From the NCBI GenBank assembly GCA_005408345.1, contig SEMN01000347.1, positions 434,001 through 498,000 of the forward strand: a DNA stretch of 64,000 nucleotides, given 5' to 3'. Origin of the DNA: Macquaria australasica. Its lineage: Eukaryota > Chordata > Actinopteri > Centrarchiformes > Percichthyidae. The first letter of the stretch is position 1. Each line of letters begins with the position of its first letter. The notes under the pieces were generated by a model, which saw only the letters and a program-made list of their open reading frames with translations, searched no databases and had not been told where the DNA came from. Positions 50,101-61,126 of this stretch are shown here, piece by piece. The position numbers were made by a program, and so were the translations under genes.

Positions 50101-50473
50101 AGACAGAAATAGAGATGTGGCAAAGAGCGGTGCACAGATTAGTCAGTTTGCATTTAATTACCTGTAATCTGCCTTAGCTGTCTTAGTTTTCATACATAAA
50201 AAATAATGAGGACATTTTAATCTGTTCTGAAGCTGATCCATAGTGAGTATTTTCTAATTTTATGCCACCCTAATTGCTTTGAATGTGTTGAAATTCACAT
50301 CATGTGCAAGTAAAACATCCACTGTGCTACAATGAGAAAAGGTAAAAAGTACAAAATGCATTTATTTTAATCTTAAAATAAACTGTCGATTCTGTTTGCC
50401 TAAGGCACTGGACCTTGACGCGCATCACGGATGCTCGGGCAGCTCGTGCAGCCTACAACTCACCTCTGTGCAT
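30910..50473 (-). CDS. neto2: Neuropilin and tolloid-like protein 2 (complete, 10 coding exons)
   Basis: Single-pass auxiliary subunit of kainate-type glutamate receptors, also reported to interact with the K-Cl transporter KCC2; 609 aa against 525 in human as recalled. Coding exons: 50473-50464, 45928-45872, 45625-45482, 42970-42722, 41897-41850, 41227-41100, 37755-37527, 33531-33418, 33271-33141, 31629-30910; all phases close. The signal peptide is MHRAWILFFLIEEAFALA. CUB1 spans about 38-153 and CUB2 171-286. One LDLa module spans 291-325 with PWDENHC, and the membrane helix is about 343-363. The tail keeps FQEVFDPPHYELFSLRDKE and EEIPCEIY. It is then expanded by a glycine-rich stretch (about 516-582) before the end RSMSMDF. 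The first coding exon supplies only three codons plus one base; it was chosen from its GTGAGT donor and matching phase, and is the least certain part. Neighbours dnaja2 and itfg1 support the call over neto1. Confidence 0.93.
30994..31194 (-). repeat. Glycine-rich coding tract in neto2
   Basis: On the minus strand this in-frame segment of the last neto2 exon is a degenerate GGN tract encoding a segment in which 36 of 67 residues are glycine, interspersed with A, M, I, T and V. The opposite strand is correspondingly (CCT/CCA)-rich and open, which produces a spurious proline-rich frame. No such tract is present in human NETO2 as I recall it. Confidence 0.85.
35176..35470. repeat. Teleost interspersed repeat ('TTTATTTATATAGC' type)
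   Basis: It begins AGTCAAGTCAAGACTGTTTT and contains TTATATAGCTCAAAATCA, GGGGCTTTACAGTCTGTACA and GGAAGAAATCTCAGCAAGAG, the order of a very common fish repeat as remembered. It lies in a neto2 intron. A related short fragment is at about 56500-56545. Confidence 0.6.
38656..38965. repeat. Three-unit repeat with inverted middle copy
   Basis: A unit of about 65 bases containing GCACAGGTGT, TAACATTA and TTGACTTGT words appears at about 38656-38725. It appears inverted at about 38775-38842 and direct again at about 38893-38965. The last two face each other as arms of a hairpin with a loop of about 50 bases. It lies in the neto2 intron between 37756 and 41099. Confidence 0.6.
39114..39437. mobile_element. 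Short non-autonomous DNA transposon, uninterrupted copy
   Basis: The ends GGCTTTTTCAGACTGCCAGC and GCCTGCAGTCTGAACAAAGCC are inverted repeats. Inner sequence matches the two halves of the element at 11481-12858 in reverse orientation but without the 870-base insert. It lies in a neto2 intron. Confidence 0.7.
40408..40670. repeat. Two TG microsatellites, one followed by GA
   Basis: A TG run at about 40408-40425 passes into GA repeats up to 40441. A second TG run lies at 40649-40670. Both are in a neto2 intron. Confidence 0.9.
41279..41350. repeat. (GAAA)18 tetranucleotide microsatellite
   Basis: Eighteen nearly perfect GAAA units on the plus strand form a (TTTC)n tract on the transcribed strand, about 50 bases upstream of the 3' splice site of the neto2 exon 41227-41100. 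It is followed by a further purine-rich stretch to about 41470. Confidence 0.95.
42290..42540. repeat. Possible MITE with 'GTGTTTCCAT' ends
   Basis: GCCGTGTTTCCATTCAA near the left and ACATGGGAACACAGC near the right are imperfect inverted repeats. Between them are GTTTTTGCGCC and CGCAAAAAG words, which I recall from a common fish element. It lies in a neto2 intron. Confidence is limited because the ends match only partly. Confidence 0.4.
44142..44405. repeat. (AC)18 microsatellite and associated fish repeat
   Basis: The AC run at 44142-44178 is followed by GAGGACATTACATTGACTTA, CCTAACC-type words and TTTAGGTCCCCACAACATGA, then more AC repeats at about 44403. This microsatellite-linked unit is common in teleosts as I remember. 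It lies in a neto2 intron. Confidence 0.65.
46630..46945. repeat. MITE-like element of the GACTGCAAC family
   Basis: The ends GGACTGCAACCAATCATT and AATTAATCGTTTCAGCTCT are imperfect inverted repeats. The interior has GATTAATTGATGAATTG and CGATTATCAAAATAGTAGTT. These words are shared with the element at 56771-57110. It lies in neto2 intron 2. Confidence 0.6.
47697..47715. repeat. G19 mononucleotide run
   Basis: A run of nineteen G lies in neto2 intron 2. Such runs can form quadruplex structures and are prone to length errors in sequencing, so the exact count may not be reliable. Confidence 0.9.
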
Positions 50474-51060
50474 TTCCTCTCACGGTGTGATTCCAACCCA
50501 AAAGCACCTTTCTAAAAACGCCCTCCTTTTCTGTCCATTTTAGGGCTCCACCGGGGCTCTTCACAAAATCCAACTTTTCTCTGGCAACAGTAAATCCATT
50601 ACGCAGAGCCACGCTTCAAGAAGAACAGCAGCACCAAGCTCCTCTTCAGTCGGCGATCCCGCTGCGTTTGGCTGGAAGGAGAAGACTGCTGCGAGCCTTT
50701 CAGCTGGGCATCGTTACTGTAAATACAGCTTCCAGTGGGACTACAGTGGAGATGACATGTGGAGGATGGACTGATCCAGGCGGGCTGAAGCGCTCTAGGA
50801 GAGGTGGGTATCCAAAAGACGCATATGGATGGCTGATGGATGGAGAGAGACAGAGAGAAAAAAAAAAAAAAAAGAGAGAGAGAGATGGAGGAAGATTACG
50901 GAGGAGGATGAGGAGGAGAGTCCGTCCCAGTCTGCTCTCCGTCCGTGTCTGAACTAAGAAACGCTCCTGAACGAGGCTCATGTAAGCGGTGGGCGCTGCT
51001 TACATCAATGAGTGGCTTGTCACGAGCATCGTCAAGGTAGACACAATGAAGAAATCACTC
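50464..51060 (-). promoter_or_regulatory. neto2 first exon, 5' leader and probable promoter
   Basis: The region upstream of the predicted neto2 ATG (50473) is richer in GC and CpG than its surroundings and lacks repeats apart from an A-run and GA-run at about 50858-50885. The leader, if contiguous, contains several short upstream open frames on the minus strand and a 93-codon frame from 50981 to 50700 in weak start context. The exact start site is unknown. Confidence 0.45.
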
Positions 51061-52506
51061 TTCCGGTCATGTCTTTCAAAATAAAACCGCACTAGCGAAC
51101 TTGTTGCCGCAAAAGAGACAAAAAGGAAGAATACAGGCATTCAAAAAGAAGGAGCACACATGGCACTAGTGAAAAGCTTTTTTTTTTACGCTATCTTGTT
51201 ATAGGTTAATTATTAGGGAAATTATAGTCTAAATATTGCTGCGGAAACATGGACAGGTTGCAAATAAAGAAGTGGGCAGAATGAAAAAAGGGAAAAGCGG
51301 AATAGTTCTGTTTTTATTTACAAAAACAAAATACAGTACAACACACATAGTTTACCCATAAAGTGCTAGTTACACACTGTTTGTAGCCCTGTTTTGTGAT
51401 GAAACAAAGCCTCAGATTGTGTACAATATTGTTCGTGATTTTGCTATAGTCTTCAATAGCTCCTCCAAAATAACTACAAACGTTACACAAACTCAACTAT
51501 GTTAAGTTTCAAATTGGCAGAAAGACATGTTTTTCTTGCATAAAAACTTACCGAAAAAAGCTGACTGCAGCCTGTAATATAAACCAGTATCTATCCCCTA
51601 ATCCAAAGACGCGGATGGCTAATATAATTTAATGAATATACAGAATGTGAACACTGCTCTCATATAGATATTACGTTTAGAGAACATTCGTGTCTGTAAG
51701 AGCTGATTGATTATGATTAAGCATCTCAGGAAATCAGTCTTTGTTCTGCTTGTATGGTTTTGAAGTTTTTAGTCATGACTGTGGAGTTTAATGACAAAAC
51801 TCTTCGTTTTCTTTTATGTTTCCATGCTTTTATTTTTAAGGCTAAATCACCTCGTTTCCGGTTCTGTTCTGTCTCTCTCTGTACAGCTTAACACAGCCTG
51901 TAGCGTGCTTCACCACCTCCTTGCTTTAAGTCTCTCTCTCTCTCTCCGTCTCCCCCCAGCAAACACACACACACACACGCACACACACAGCTATTGACTA
52001 TCAATACTGTATGTTAGCCCCCCCCCCCCCCCCTCCATGCTTTTCGTCAGTTGTGATCTACTGAGAGGCTACCAAGCTTGAGACAATCTTACTCTCATTG
52101 GCCATGCAGAGGTTTACTCTCTCCATGCATTATTTAGCAGGGTGGCTCCTGAAGTGGGGTGCCGGTCCCAGAGGGGGGCTGAAAGGGGCCTCCAGGGGTC
52201 CTCTGGAAAATTAAAGGCAGTTTAATTTCACTGCTGCTTCACTCACTACAAATTTAGATAATGAGAGCATATGAAGATGATTATTCTGAGTGTAAAGTTC
52301 CCTCTAGCTTCCCTGCAATAAACAAAATAAACAAAAGAGGTTCTTGGAAAGGAGTTTCAGGGGAAGAGTTCTTATGAGAACTTAGGTTTGGGACCTAATG
52401 TATATTTATCTCACAAGCATCTTTAAGGAGAGTGCAACGTGAAAAAGACATGAAGTCTAAATACACAAATTAAGCAACCCAGAGTTGATTTAAGCAGGAG
52501 AAACCT
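51061..52506. other. Short intergenic region between neto2 and itfg1
   Basis: About 1.4 kb separates the neto2 promoter region from the candidate itfg1 polyadenylation site. It contains an AC run at 51963-51989, a C16 run at 52018-52033 and no supported gene. Confidence 0.5.
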
Positions 52507-52512
52507 TTATTC
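52507..52512 (-). other. Candidate itfg1 polyadenylation signal
   Basis: TTTATT on the plus strand reads AATAAA on the minus strand, 1.1 kb after the itfg1 stop codon. It would end a 3' untranslated region of about 52500-53643. No transcript evidence is available. Confidence 0.4.
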
Positions 52513-53643
52513 TCAACCTCAGTAAGTAAACACATTTAGTAGCTTGAACATTCATTTCAAATCAAATCCACAAAACAAAATAAATTACACACACCTGCAG
52601 TTAATCATTAGTTTAAAAGTGCAAACCTTTTGGAAAGGCATAAGCTCATTCTTGTAAAATAGATATCTGAACACACCAGAGTGCTTGGCCAGATTTATTT
52701 TAAAAAAAGACAACAGAAATTAAAACTACATGTCGAAACAAGCTGGAGTATTGGAGTGTATAGGAGTGTGCCTTATTCAGCAGGGAAAACAGTTTGTAGA
52801 CTATTTGCTGAGCCTTGATGCAGTAGCATTAGAGATTTGCAGGATGCAACACAGAAACTCTTTTTTTGGCACTCCCATGATGCACTGTGATACGTTCAAC
52901 TCAGAAAAAGATGAATTTGCACTCAGCAGACCTGAAGGCCATTCATCATTTTTGGTGCGATTGGTAGCAAACAAACAAACAAAAAAAGTTCCACCTAATC
53001 ATCATGTTGCATGTGTCCATTTTTTGCTCACTTTGCACCAGTTGCAAGGCTGAGATTGATTTCACAGAATACAATTCGGTTTAATTTCACAGGCAATAAA
53101 ATCAGAAGGATTTCTTTACAATATCTCAGTCAAATGACAAAGACAGAGGTGAATCGACTAGACAAAGACAATGCACAGTAACACACATGGATTTCAAGTA
53201 ACATTACATATTTGAACCCTTCCAGTGAATAAACATACAGCTTACAATAGTGGAGTAATTTGTTGGGCGTTTCAACAGAAATCTGTCATTTTGTCAAAAG
53301 AATATTCCCATAACACCACTGATGATCATGCTGCTGCCTACAGCCTGTCCAAAGAAATCCCTGCTTTAAACTTGTGACTGATCTCCATTAGGATTTCTCT
53401 CTGTGTCTCCATGGCCTTGTTGCAGCGCCTGTACTTCTAACACTGGAATATCTAAATGACACGGAACATAAATATTTCACATCTGACTGGAGGACTGAAA
53501 AATATCAAAAAGAAACGTTTTGGGGCAAATGAGGATCCATTTATTGGCCCTTGAAATGAGTCTCAGTGAAAATGTGTGTGAGTGTGTGTGAAGGGGGAAG
53601 GAGGACAGGAGAGGATGTTCTCCCATGATGCAGTTCTCTTCCT

Positions 53644-56600
53644 TCACATGGCATCGAAATGGAAACGGTGGGCTTCCTGCCTCTTCTCTCGGTCGTCCGC
53701 TTTCTGAACATCACACACAGAGAAACATACATGGTCAGGGATTTTTCATCACATATCACAACCAGTTACATAATCCTTCAACTAGTTCTGCAGTGATGAA
53801 TACATAGGACATGTCATTAACGGGTGGATTTTGTAGTACGTGTGTGTGGGTGTGTGTGTGTGTGTACCAGTGCTAATTTTGTAAACAAAAACTATGACAA
53901 CCTTTTTCTAAAAACGAGAACGAGACTAAAACTAAATCATAGTAACCTTTGATAACAAAAACTATGACAATTATAAACAATTATGTGAAAGATGGACAAA
54001 TTAACTAAAATGCAGTCATATTCAATAATTCAACAACCTGAATGCATCTGTGAAATCACAGATTGTAGCTTCTGATTGGCAGAAAAGCATCCTCTGCCAC
54101 CCAAAAATATCCTGTTGCACATTTAATAAGCAGCATCTTGCATTTCAGTAACGTTATGTCTGCCAGAAATGTTAGCAAACGATACCAGTTCCTGGGAGGA
54201 ATTTATGGACTACATTCATCCACAAACCCACTAAAAATTAAACATGAACCAGCAACCAAACAGCTGGAACAAATAATGAAAACACGCAGTCCAGCATGTT
54301 AACAAAACATTATCAAGGCTCAAATTTAATGGCAGCACTTTACAATAAGGGTACATTAATTAACATTAGTTAATGCAGTAATAAACATTAACTAACACTT
54401 AATTAACAGTTAACTAATTATCTCATAATAATTCACTCATGGGGTTAATGTTAACTAAGGTATTCATTTAAACATTTAATAGTTTATACAGATGCTATTA
54501 ACTGTATATATTGGTTAATCCAGTAATAAGCATTAACTAACAGTTAATTAATACAATAATAAACATTAAGTAACTGTTAAGAAATGTCTCTTGTAAATAA
54601 TGTATAAATGAATACCTTAGTTAACATGAACACCATTAGTATATGATTACTAGACACATTAGTTAACTGTTAATTAACAGTTAGTAAACTAATGTTAATT
54701 AATGTACCCTCATTGTAAAGTGTTACCAGTTAACGTTACTTTCAGTTGGCTATCCTTTGTGTTGCTATTAGGAGGAATGAGCGCAGGATTAATGTCGGCT
54801 ATCAACTACCTAAATCATCCCTCATCACTTAAGGAACAGTTTTACATTGATTTATCTGACATTTTAGCTGCAAGCTAAATCCAGATAGTACCCAGATCAG
54901 TATTTAACTGCTGTACGTGAATACAGCTTCAGAATGGTCACGTTGCTCTGTGTTTAAATAGTCAGAGTTTGGGAATGATGACTGTATTTACTGATTTGGA
55001 AAATATCAGAGCAGAGTGACATGGGCGCTGTGTGTGTGTGTGTGAACTATTAAACACTGTACTATAAACAAGCAAACAGCGTCTTGTTCCGCTAACCCCG
55101 TGATACACTAGAACAACACCTGTAACCATGGAAACTATACAGATCAAAGATGCTGACAGCTGTAGCCCCAGAATACCTAAAAGACAAAAACTAGACCTAA
55201 ACAATCAAATGACTAAACTGTGATAAAAGTAATACAGATTTTTGACAAAATACTGGAGTCAAACCAAATCAAAATCAGGTGCCAAAATGAACACAGGCGT
55301 GTACATCTGTGTGTATGTGCATGTGAGTACACTGTATTATTCCTAAACCTCAAGCTGAGAAAACAGCCAACGTTTGGATATACAAGCTGCAATATGCCAT
55401 TCAGTGATCCCTTCAGCCTGTATCAGTGGTTTCCTCCATCAGTCGGGACCAAACTAAACAGTGTTAAAGCCAGTTCTGTTGGGCCAGGGCCTACTGTCAT
55501 ATATTCACTGATTAAACATGTCCACATAGCTTCATTAAATGGACCCACTTCTAGATTAATGGTTTATCAGGTTCTTTTTGCTTGTACAACAACAACAAAT
55601 ACCAAGTAATTGGTTAAAATGAAAAAAAAAATCCTTGGTGAAGCCTATGGTGAATTTTGTAGTCTAACTACCGAATTTGAGCAACCACAAGAGAACAGAT
55701 GTAGCAAGTCTTCAATTAGACGTCTGGTTGAAGTTAACCTTTTAATAATTAATTACAGTGCCACAGCTAGAAAATAAAGTCACCTCAATTATCTATCAAC
55801 TTGGCAAATCCTTCTTATACATGCTCAGGAGAAATTGCAAGAAACATGGGAAAATAATAAAACCGCTCAAAACATCATACAAACACACACACAGACACCC
55901 TATGTCCTTATGCAAACGTGAAAAGGCCTTCTAAGGATAGGGCTTTATAAAGGAATAATACGTGTGTATTTATAGCCAACAGTCTATTATCATCATCATG
56001 GCATCGAGACACACAGGCAGGTGTGATGGCTGGAGGCGGTGGTGTAACAGCTAAGCTGAGAACAAGCTGACAGACGTACCGCAGAGACCCCCTAACCCCA
56101 TAATACCTCCCTCCACGTGTGACTGAGGGCCACTTCAGGTCATATGCTCTAATATTCCTGGTACAGCGAGGAAGACTTTTAGCCAACAGCAGTAATCTTT
56201 CATGTTTTCTGTTTACTTCTTTGAACTGACAGCTGACATTGTCTGACATTTTGTAATTTCAGAGAGTGAAATTATAAGAAGGGTGTGGGGGCTGGGTGAA
56301 CATTTGAAGTTGTACTGATATAGTACCAAAACCATACTTTTTTGGATATTCTACTTTTAGGTTTATAAGTAGGATTTTGTACATTTTTCATTTAATAAAA
56401 AAAACCCAAACTTCTCAAATGCTAAATGACATCAAAACACAAGTAGTTGTACAAGATTAAATGCAAATAAAATGCAAATCTGAGCAGCCATTAGTCAATA
56501 CATTTTTATTTATAGAGCACTTTTCAAGGTACTCAAAGACACTGTACATAAGTTAAAATGGTCAAGATGCCAGTTTCAGTAGTAGCTTTAGATACACTGT

Positions 56601-59600
56601 TCTACAGACACTTTATGGTCAGTCCCCGAAGTATTGTGACAGTATTTAATATCCATCCCAGTCACACATTTGGTGAAGTTTAAGGAAACTGAATCAGGGA
56701 ATAATAACTACCAACCTTAAATCTGGTGTTTTGTTTATAAAGGACAGTGGTGGAAAACGTATTCAGAGTAGAGCTGCAACTAATGATTCTTTTCACTATC
56801 GATTAATCTATTAGTCTATTAAATGTCAAAAAATTGTGAAAGATGCTCATCACAATTTCCCAGAGCCTAAAGTGACATCTTCAGATTGCTTCTGTTGTCC
56901 AACCAACAGTCCAAAACCCACAGACTCTTCATTTACTTTCAGAAATGACAAAGAAAAGCAGCAAATCCTCACACTTAAGAAGCTGGAGCTAGCAAATGTT
57001 TGACATTTTTGCTTGAAAAATGACTGAAAGGATTAATCGATTATCAAAATAGTTGGCAATTAATTTTCTTTCGATCAACTAATCGATTAATCGACTAATC
57101 GTTGCAGCTCTTTACTAGTCTTACTAAGTAAAAGAAGCAACACTCCACTAAAAGTAAAAGTCCTGTATTCAAAACTTTACATAGCAGTATAGAAGTATGA
57201 AAAGTAAAAGTACTCAGAATGGCCACTTTTATACTATTATATTGTTTATATATTATTATTATATTATATATATATAACACTATTGGATTATTACAGATGC
57301 ATTAATGTGTAAGCAGCACTTTAAAGGATAGATTCACATTTTTTCAAGCCTATCTTAATACAATACTCACCTACTCTTCCCTTCCTGACACAACTCCAAT
57401 GTAAGTGATGGAGAACAAAAGGAACATAAAAATTCCCTGGTAATGTACAAATACCTCACAATTGTACTTACAATATTTGAGTAAGTTCACTTTCAAGCCT
57501 TCATGGGGTTACTGTTTAATACTCAAAAGATAGATTTTTCATGGAAAATCACTTTAAATGTCCTGATAACTCTTAATTCCTGTAGTTCATAATGGCTCAG
57601 AAAAGAACGGCAGCACATTGTAATGAGGTTTGATGGGGCCAAGGATTCAAGGAGTGAAGCATGTCACCATACTTTTCGCCATTTGACAGTAGTTGAGCAC
57701 AACGAGATCCCATATCATCTGGACTGGCGACAGTGCAGTCAATAATGCATTCAGATCCGTTATGCAAGATCAGTGATGAGTTGAGGATGGGGAGAAAACA
57801 GTTTTAAAGTATCTGAATGGAACCATCCCTTTTTTTTTCATTCCCTCAACACTTTGTCTAAACATTGCAGTAGAGCAGCTCAAGTTTTTGTATGGAAAGG
57901 ACTGAACCCGATCTCAGTACATTAGAAAGACCTTCTGAGAAGACTTTCCCCTTTTAAAGGACAGCCAATCCTTCACTGATGTCGACTAATTTGACAGACC
58001 CAAAAGACGAGCGGCAACACATTTACTGCATTTTTTTATCCCATCAGTTTTGATTTGTAATAAAGCCTCATCTATCTTCCAAGATAGCAGGGTCTCATAT
58101 TGATTGATGTTGTGCTTTTATTTTCTTTTTCTTTTTTAGGGCAACATATTTTTAAGGAGCAGATGGATTGATGTGATGTGCTTTCCTTTGGATAACCGAT
58201 CCACTGGGCTGTGCTGCTGTTGAAGCCTGGTCTAATTGACTATCCAGGGGATACCACCAAATTGTCATCCTGAGGCCTGAATCACCATTAAGCATCAGAG
58301 CATTGATGTGTGTCCATCTAAAGGTTTTAATGACAGTCTGTGTCTCAAACCAGGTGGAAAGCAACAGTGAGGCATGGTGTAGTCTCACTGGGCTCTAATG
58401 TCAACTAATTAAGTCTGGCCTACATGTCCTGAATGAAGATGATGCATCTTAGGTGAGGAGATTGATTGCATTCTGCTTCATTACATCTATTTTGAATGCT
58501 CTGTTCATATGTATATTTCTGTTTAATATCCATTATTACCCTAGCTAATATTGCATTACACAGACGTTCACGGGAGCTGTGTAAAAGCCCTGTTAGCTTG
58601 TTAGGCAGGACAGGTCTATGGCCTCCGTGCTTCTGCCCTCTACCTGACTTTGTTATTAGAAGAGCAAATACCAGAGGCGGCAGTGCAAACACAGAGAAAT
58701 GCCAAATGTCAATCAGCGGGCACGCCCTGACCTTACTGGATGCCCCGCCGTAAAAGAGGTGGGAGAAGATGAGATATGAGGGAGGATGTTAACGACTGGT
58801 GTACAGGATTCACCCTCAATCTTAATTCCCTGGATGGTGCGGGAGGTTACACCACATTAGCCTATCGGTCCACATGTGTGTCTTTTAGTTATTAAGGCCA
58901 GCCGAGTATTCCCAGTGAAATAAAATTTGTTGTGTTTTCAAAAGCTGTCAGTCTGAACACAGTGCTGCAGTATGGTGAGTGACACTCTGTTTGTCTGCCC
59001 CAGACGAAGAGAAAACTGCTGCAGCAGCACAGTTTCAATCCAACACGGTTCAACTGGTTAAATTAGAAATAGCAAAGTTTTGATTGATGGTTAGAAACTG
59101 TTGTGTTTAAGTTAATAAAGTCTGTATGAATGAGAAGAGCATCAGCATTATGGATTTCATTACATGCAAAACTAAAAACATTATTATTATTATGCGATAT
59201 AGTGCCCATGTGGAAAAATATGCATAGGTGAAACATCACATTCTCCTAAAGAGCTTCTTTTTTCATCTTATCTTTTATGTCTCTATATATAACTGTAAAG
59301 TGTTTTCATAGTTTGCACCCATGCACTTTGATGCACTTCTCCTGTTTATGGACCACATATGGTGTCCATAGGCACACCCTTTGCCTCTCTACCTACCTTA
59401 AACCACATGACCATAAACCAAACCCATCCATGTGTGAATACCCCATTGGCTGCTGGTTGTTTTTTATATAATTCTTTTCAATCAAAGTGTCGGGCTGGAG
59501 TTTTGACCTCTTCAGACTGGGTTTAGGTTAATTTCAGGTGATGTGTATGGAGTTGCGCAGTGGGCAGTTCATTTTTCTTCATAGACAATGAGGTGACTTG

Positions 59601-60724
59601 CAGTTGGCAAACTTCCATGACCTGGATAGGCATGAGCCTCTCCTGGGTTGAATCATCAGAAGAAAAAAAATGAGGAATTGTGTTAGAAAATTATTATTCT
59701 TTTATAAAAAGCCCAAATCCTGTTTAGCCAAAACGTAAAGAGAGAAGTCAACTATGAATTCCATGCCTCTGACCAGCTTCTGTTCCATAGCAACAGCAGT
59801 AACGGGGGCTCCTGGCTATTGTATAAAATGAAGTTGAAATAATTAAAACCACTGGCCTTAAGATAAACTTATAGCATCATTTAATTATTCAGAAGACCCC
59901 TGTGTTTCTATGTTGAGGAACATTGAGGATAACATAAAAGAAACATTTCGACTGGGAAATCAGAGTGGCAAAAATACTTGTGGAACCAGTGGCCCCTCCC
60001 ACTTTATATCTCTACTGGGGAAGTATTGAACAAGGCAATAACTTTGACTGGTCAGCCTAAGTACATTACAGTGATCAAAGCCAAATACATTGCTTCTTTG
60101 TGGCTTCGAATCCATCATTTGGCCTATGTGAACATGATTTCAGATTTGATATTTCATGGGAAGTACACTGCCATCCGCTGCAATTGTGAAATAACTTTTT
60201 TTTTAAATTTATTTGCATTTTCCTCTTTCTTCCTCTCACTCTCTTGTTTCTCGACCCTCCCCTGGCTCCACACAGCCTTCACCCCCCCACACACATCTCC
60301 TCCCATCCACCTCAGCCTGCTAGGTGTGTGTAGACGCTTGGTTCAGGCACCAGCCATTTTTTTTTAAAACGCGGCGTCGGTTAAGATGACGCTGATGCTC
60401 ACGCCCACGGTTCCAAGAAAGAGGGCAAATAGAGCGGTTGTGTGTGTGTAACCATGCACACATGGTTCCTGCGTGTAGGCACATACGCACATACAGGCAG
60501 CACATTAAACGCACACACTCGCACGGCAGATGGCTTGGAGAAGATGCCAGCAACTTACTGCACTGCTCAGCCCAGCAGACAGCATTACCACAGTGTGTGT
60601 AGATGAAAAAGGAAACAATCCAAAGAACAACACACACAAAAAAAACAAATTTGCCAGAATTATTGTTAAATAATGATTGTGTCTGTGTGTCCTCGATCAT
60701 GCTATGTCAGGGTACCGTACTGTG

Positions 60725-60757
<33 letters not shown>

Positions 60758-61054
60758 CTAAAACAACAACAACCGGACCTGGAGGAGCTGAAGCACAAAA
60801 ACATGCGCGAAAACATGCATTGACTCCCTGGAGGGCGTATTTACGGCAGTAATGAACAGCAGATCTGCCATGCTGAAAGGACAGAAGCAGGCAATTACAG
60901 CTGAACGTCCTTCCAGGTTGTGGCCCGGGGAGAGAGAGATAGATAGAGAAAGAGAAAGAGAGAGAGAGAGAGAGTATGTGTGTCTCAGTGGGAGGCTAGA
61001 GGACTACAGGACAGGGACAGTGAGACCCATCTGCTGCTGGTTGTGACCAATCTG

Positions 61055-61126
<72 letters not shown>

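Larger units (their letters stand above)
56745..57500. repeat. 'TTTACTTAAG' repeat disrupted by two other elements
   Basis: The host starts CAGTGGTGGAAAACGTATTC, is broken at about 56770, resumes at about 57112 with ACTAAGTAAAAGAAGC, is broken again at about 57323, and resumes at about 57438 with GTACAAATACCTCACAATTG. The order of host pieces matches the copy at 27314-27839. It lies in the last itfg1 intron. Confidence 0.65.

Noticed and set aside
60320..60700. 126-codon minus-strand frame near the itfg1 end
   Set aside because: It does not continue the itfg1 reading. The true last exon, with KADDREKRQEAH and DAM, is at 53703-53644 with correct splice signals.
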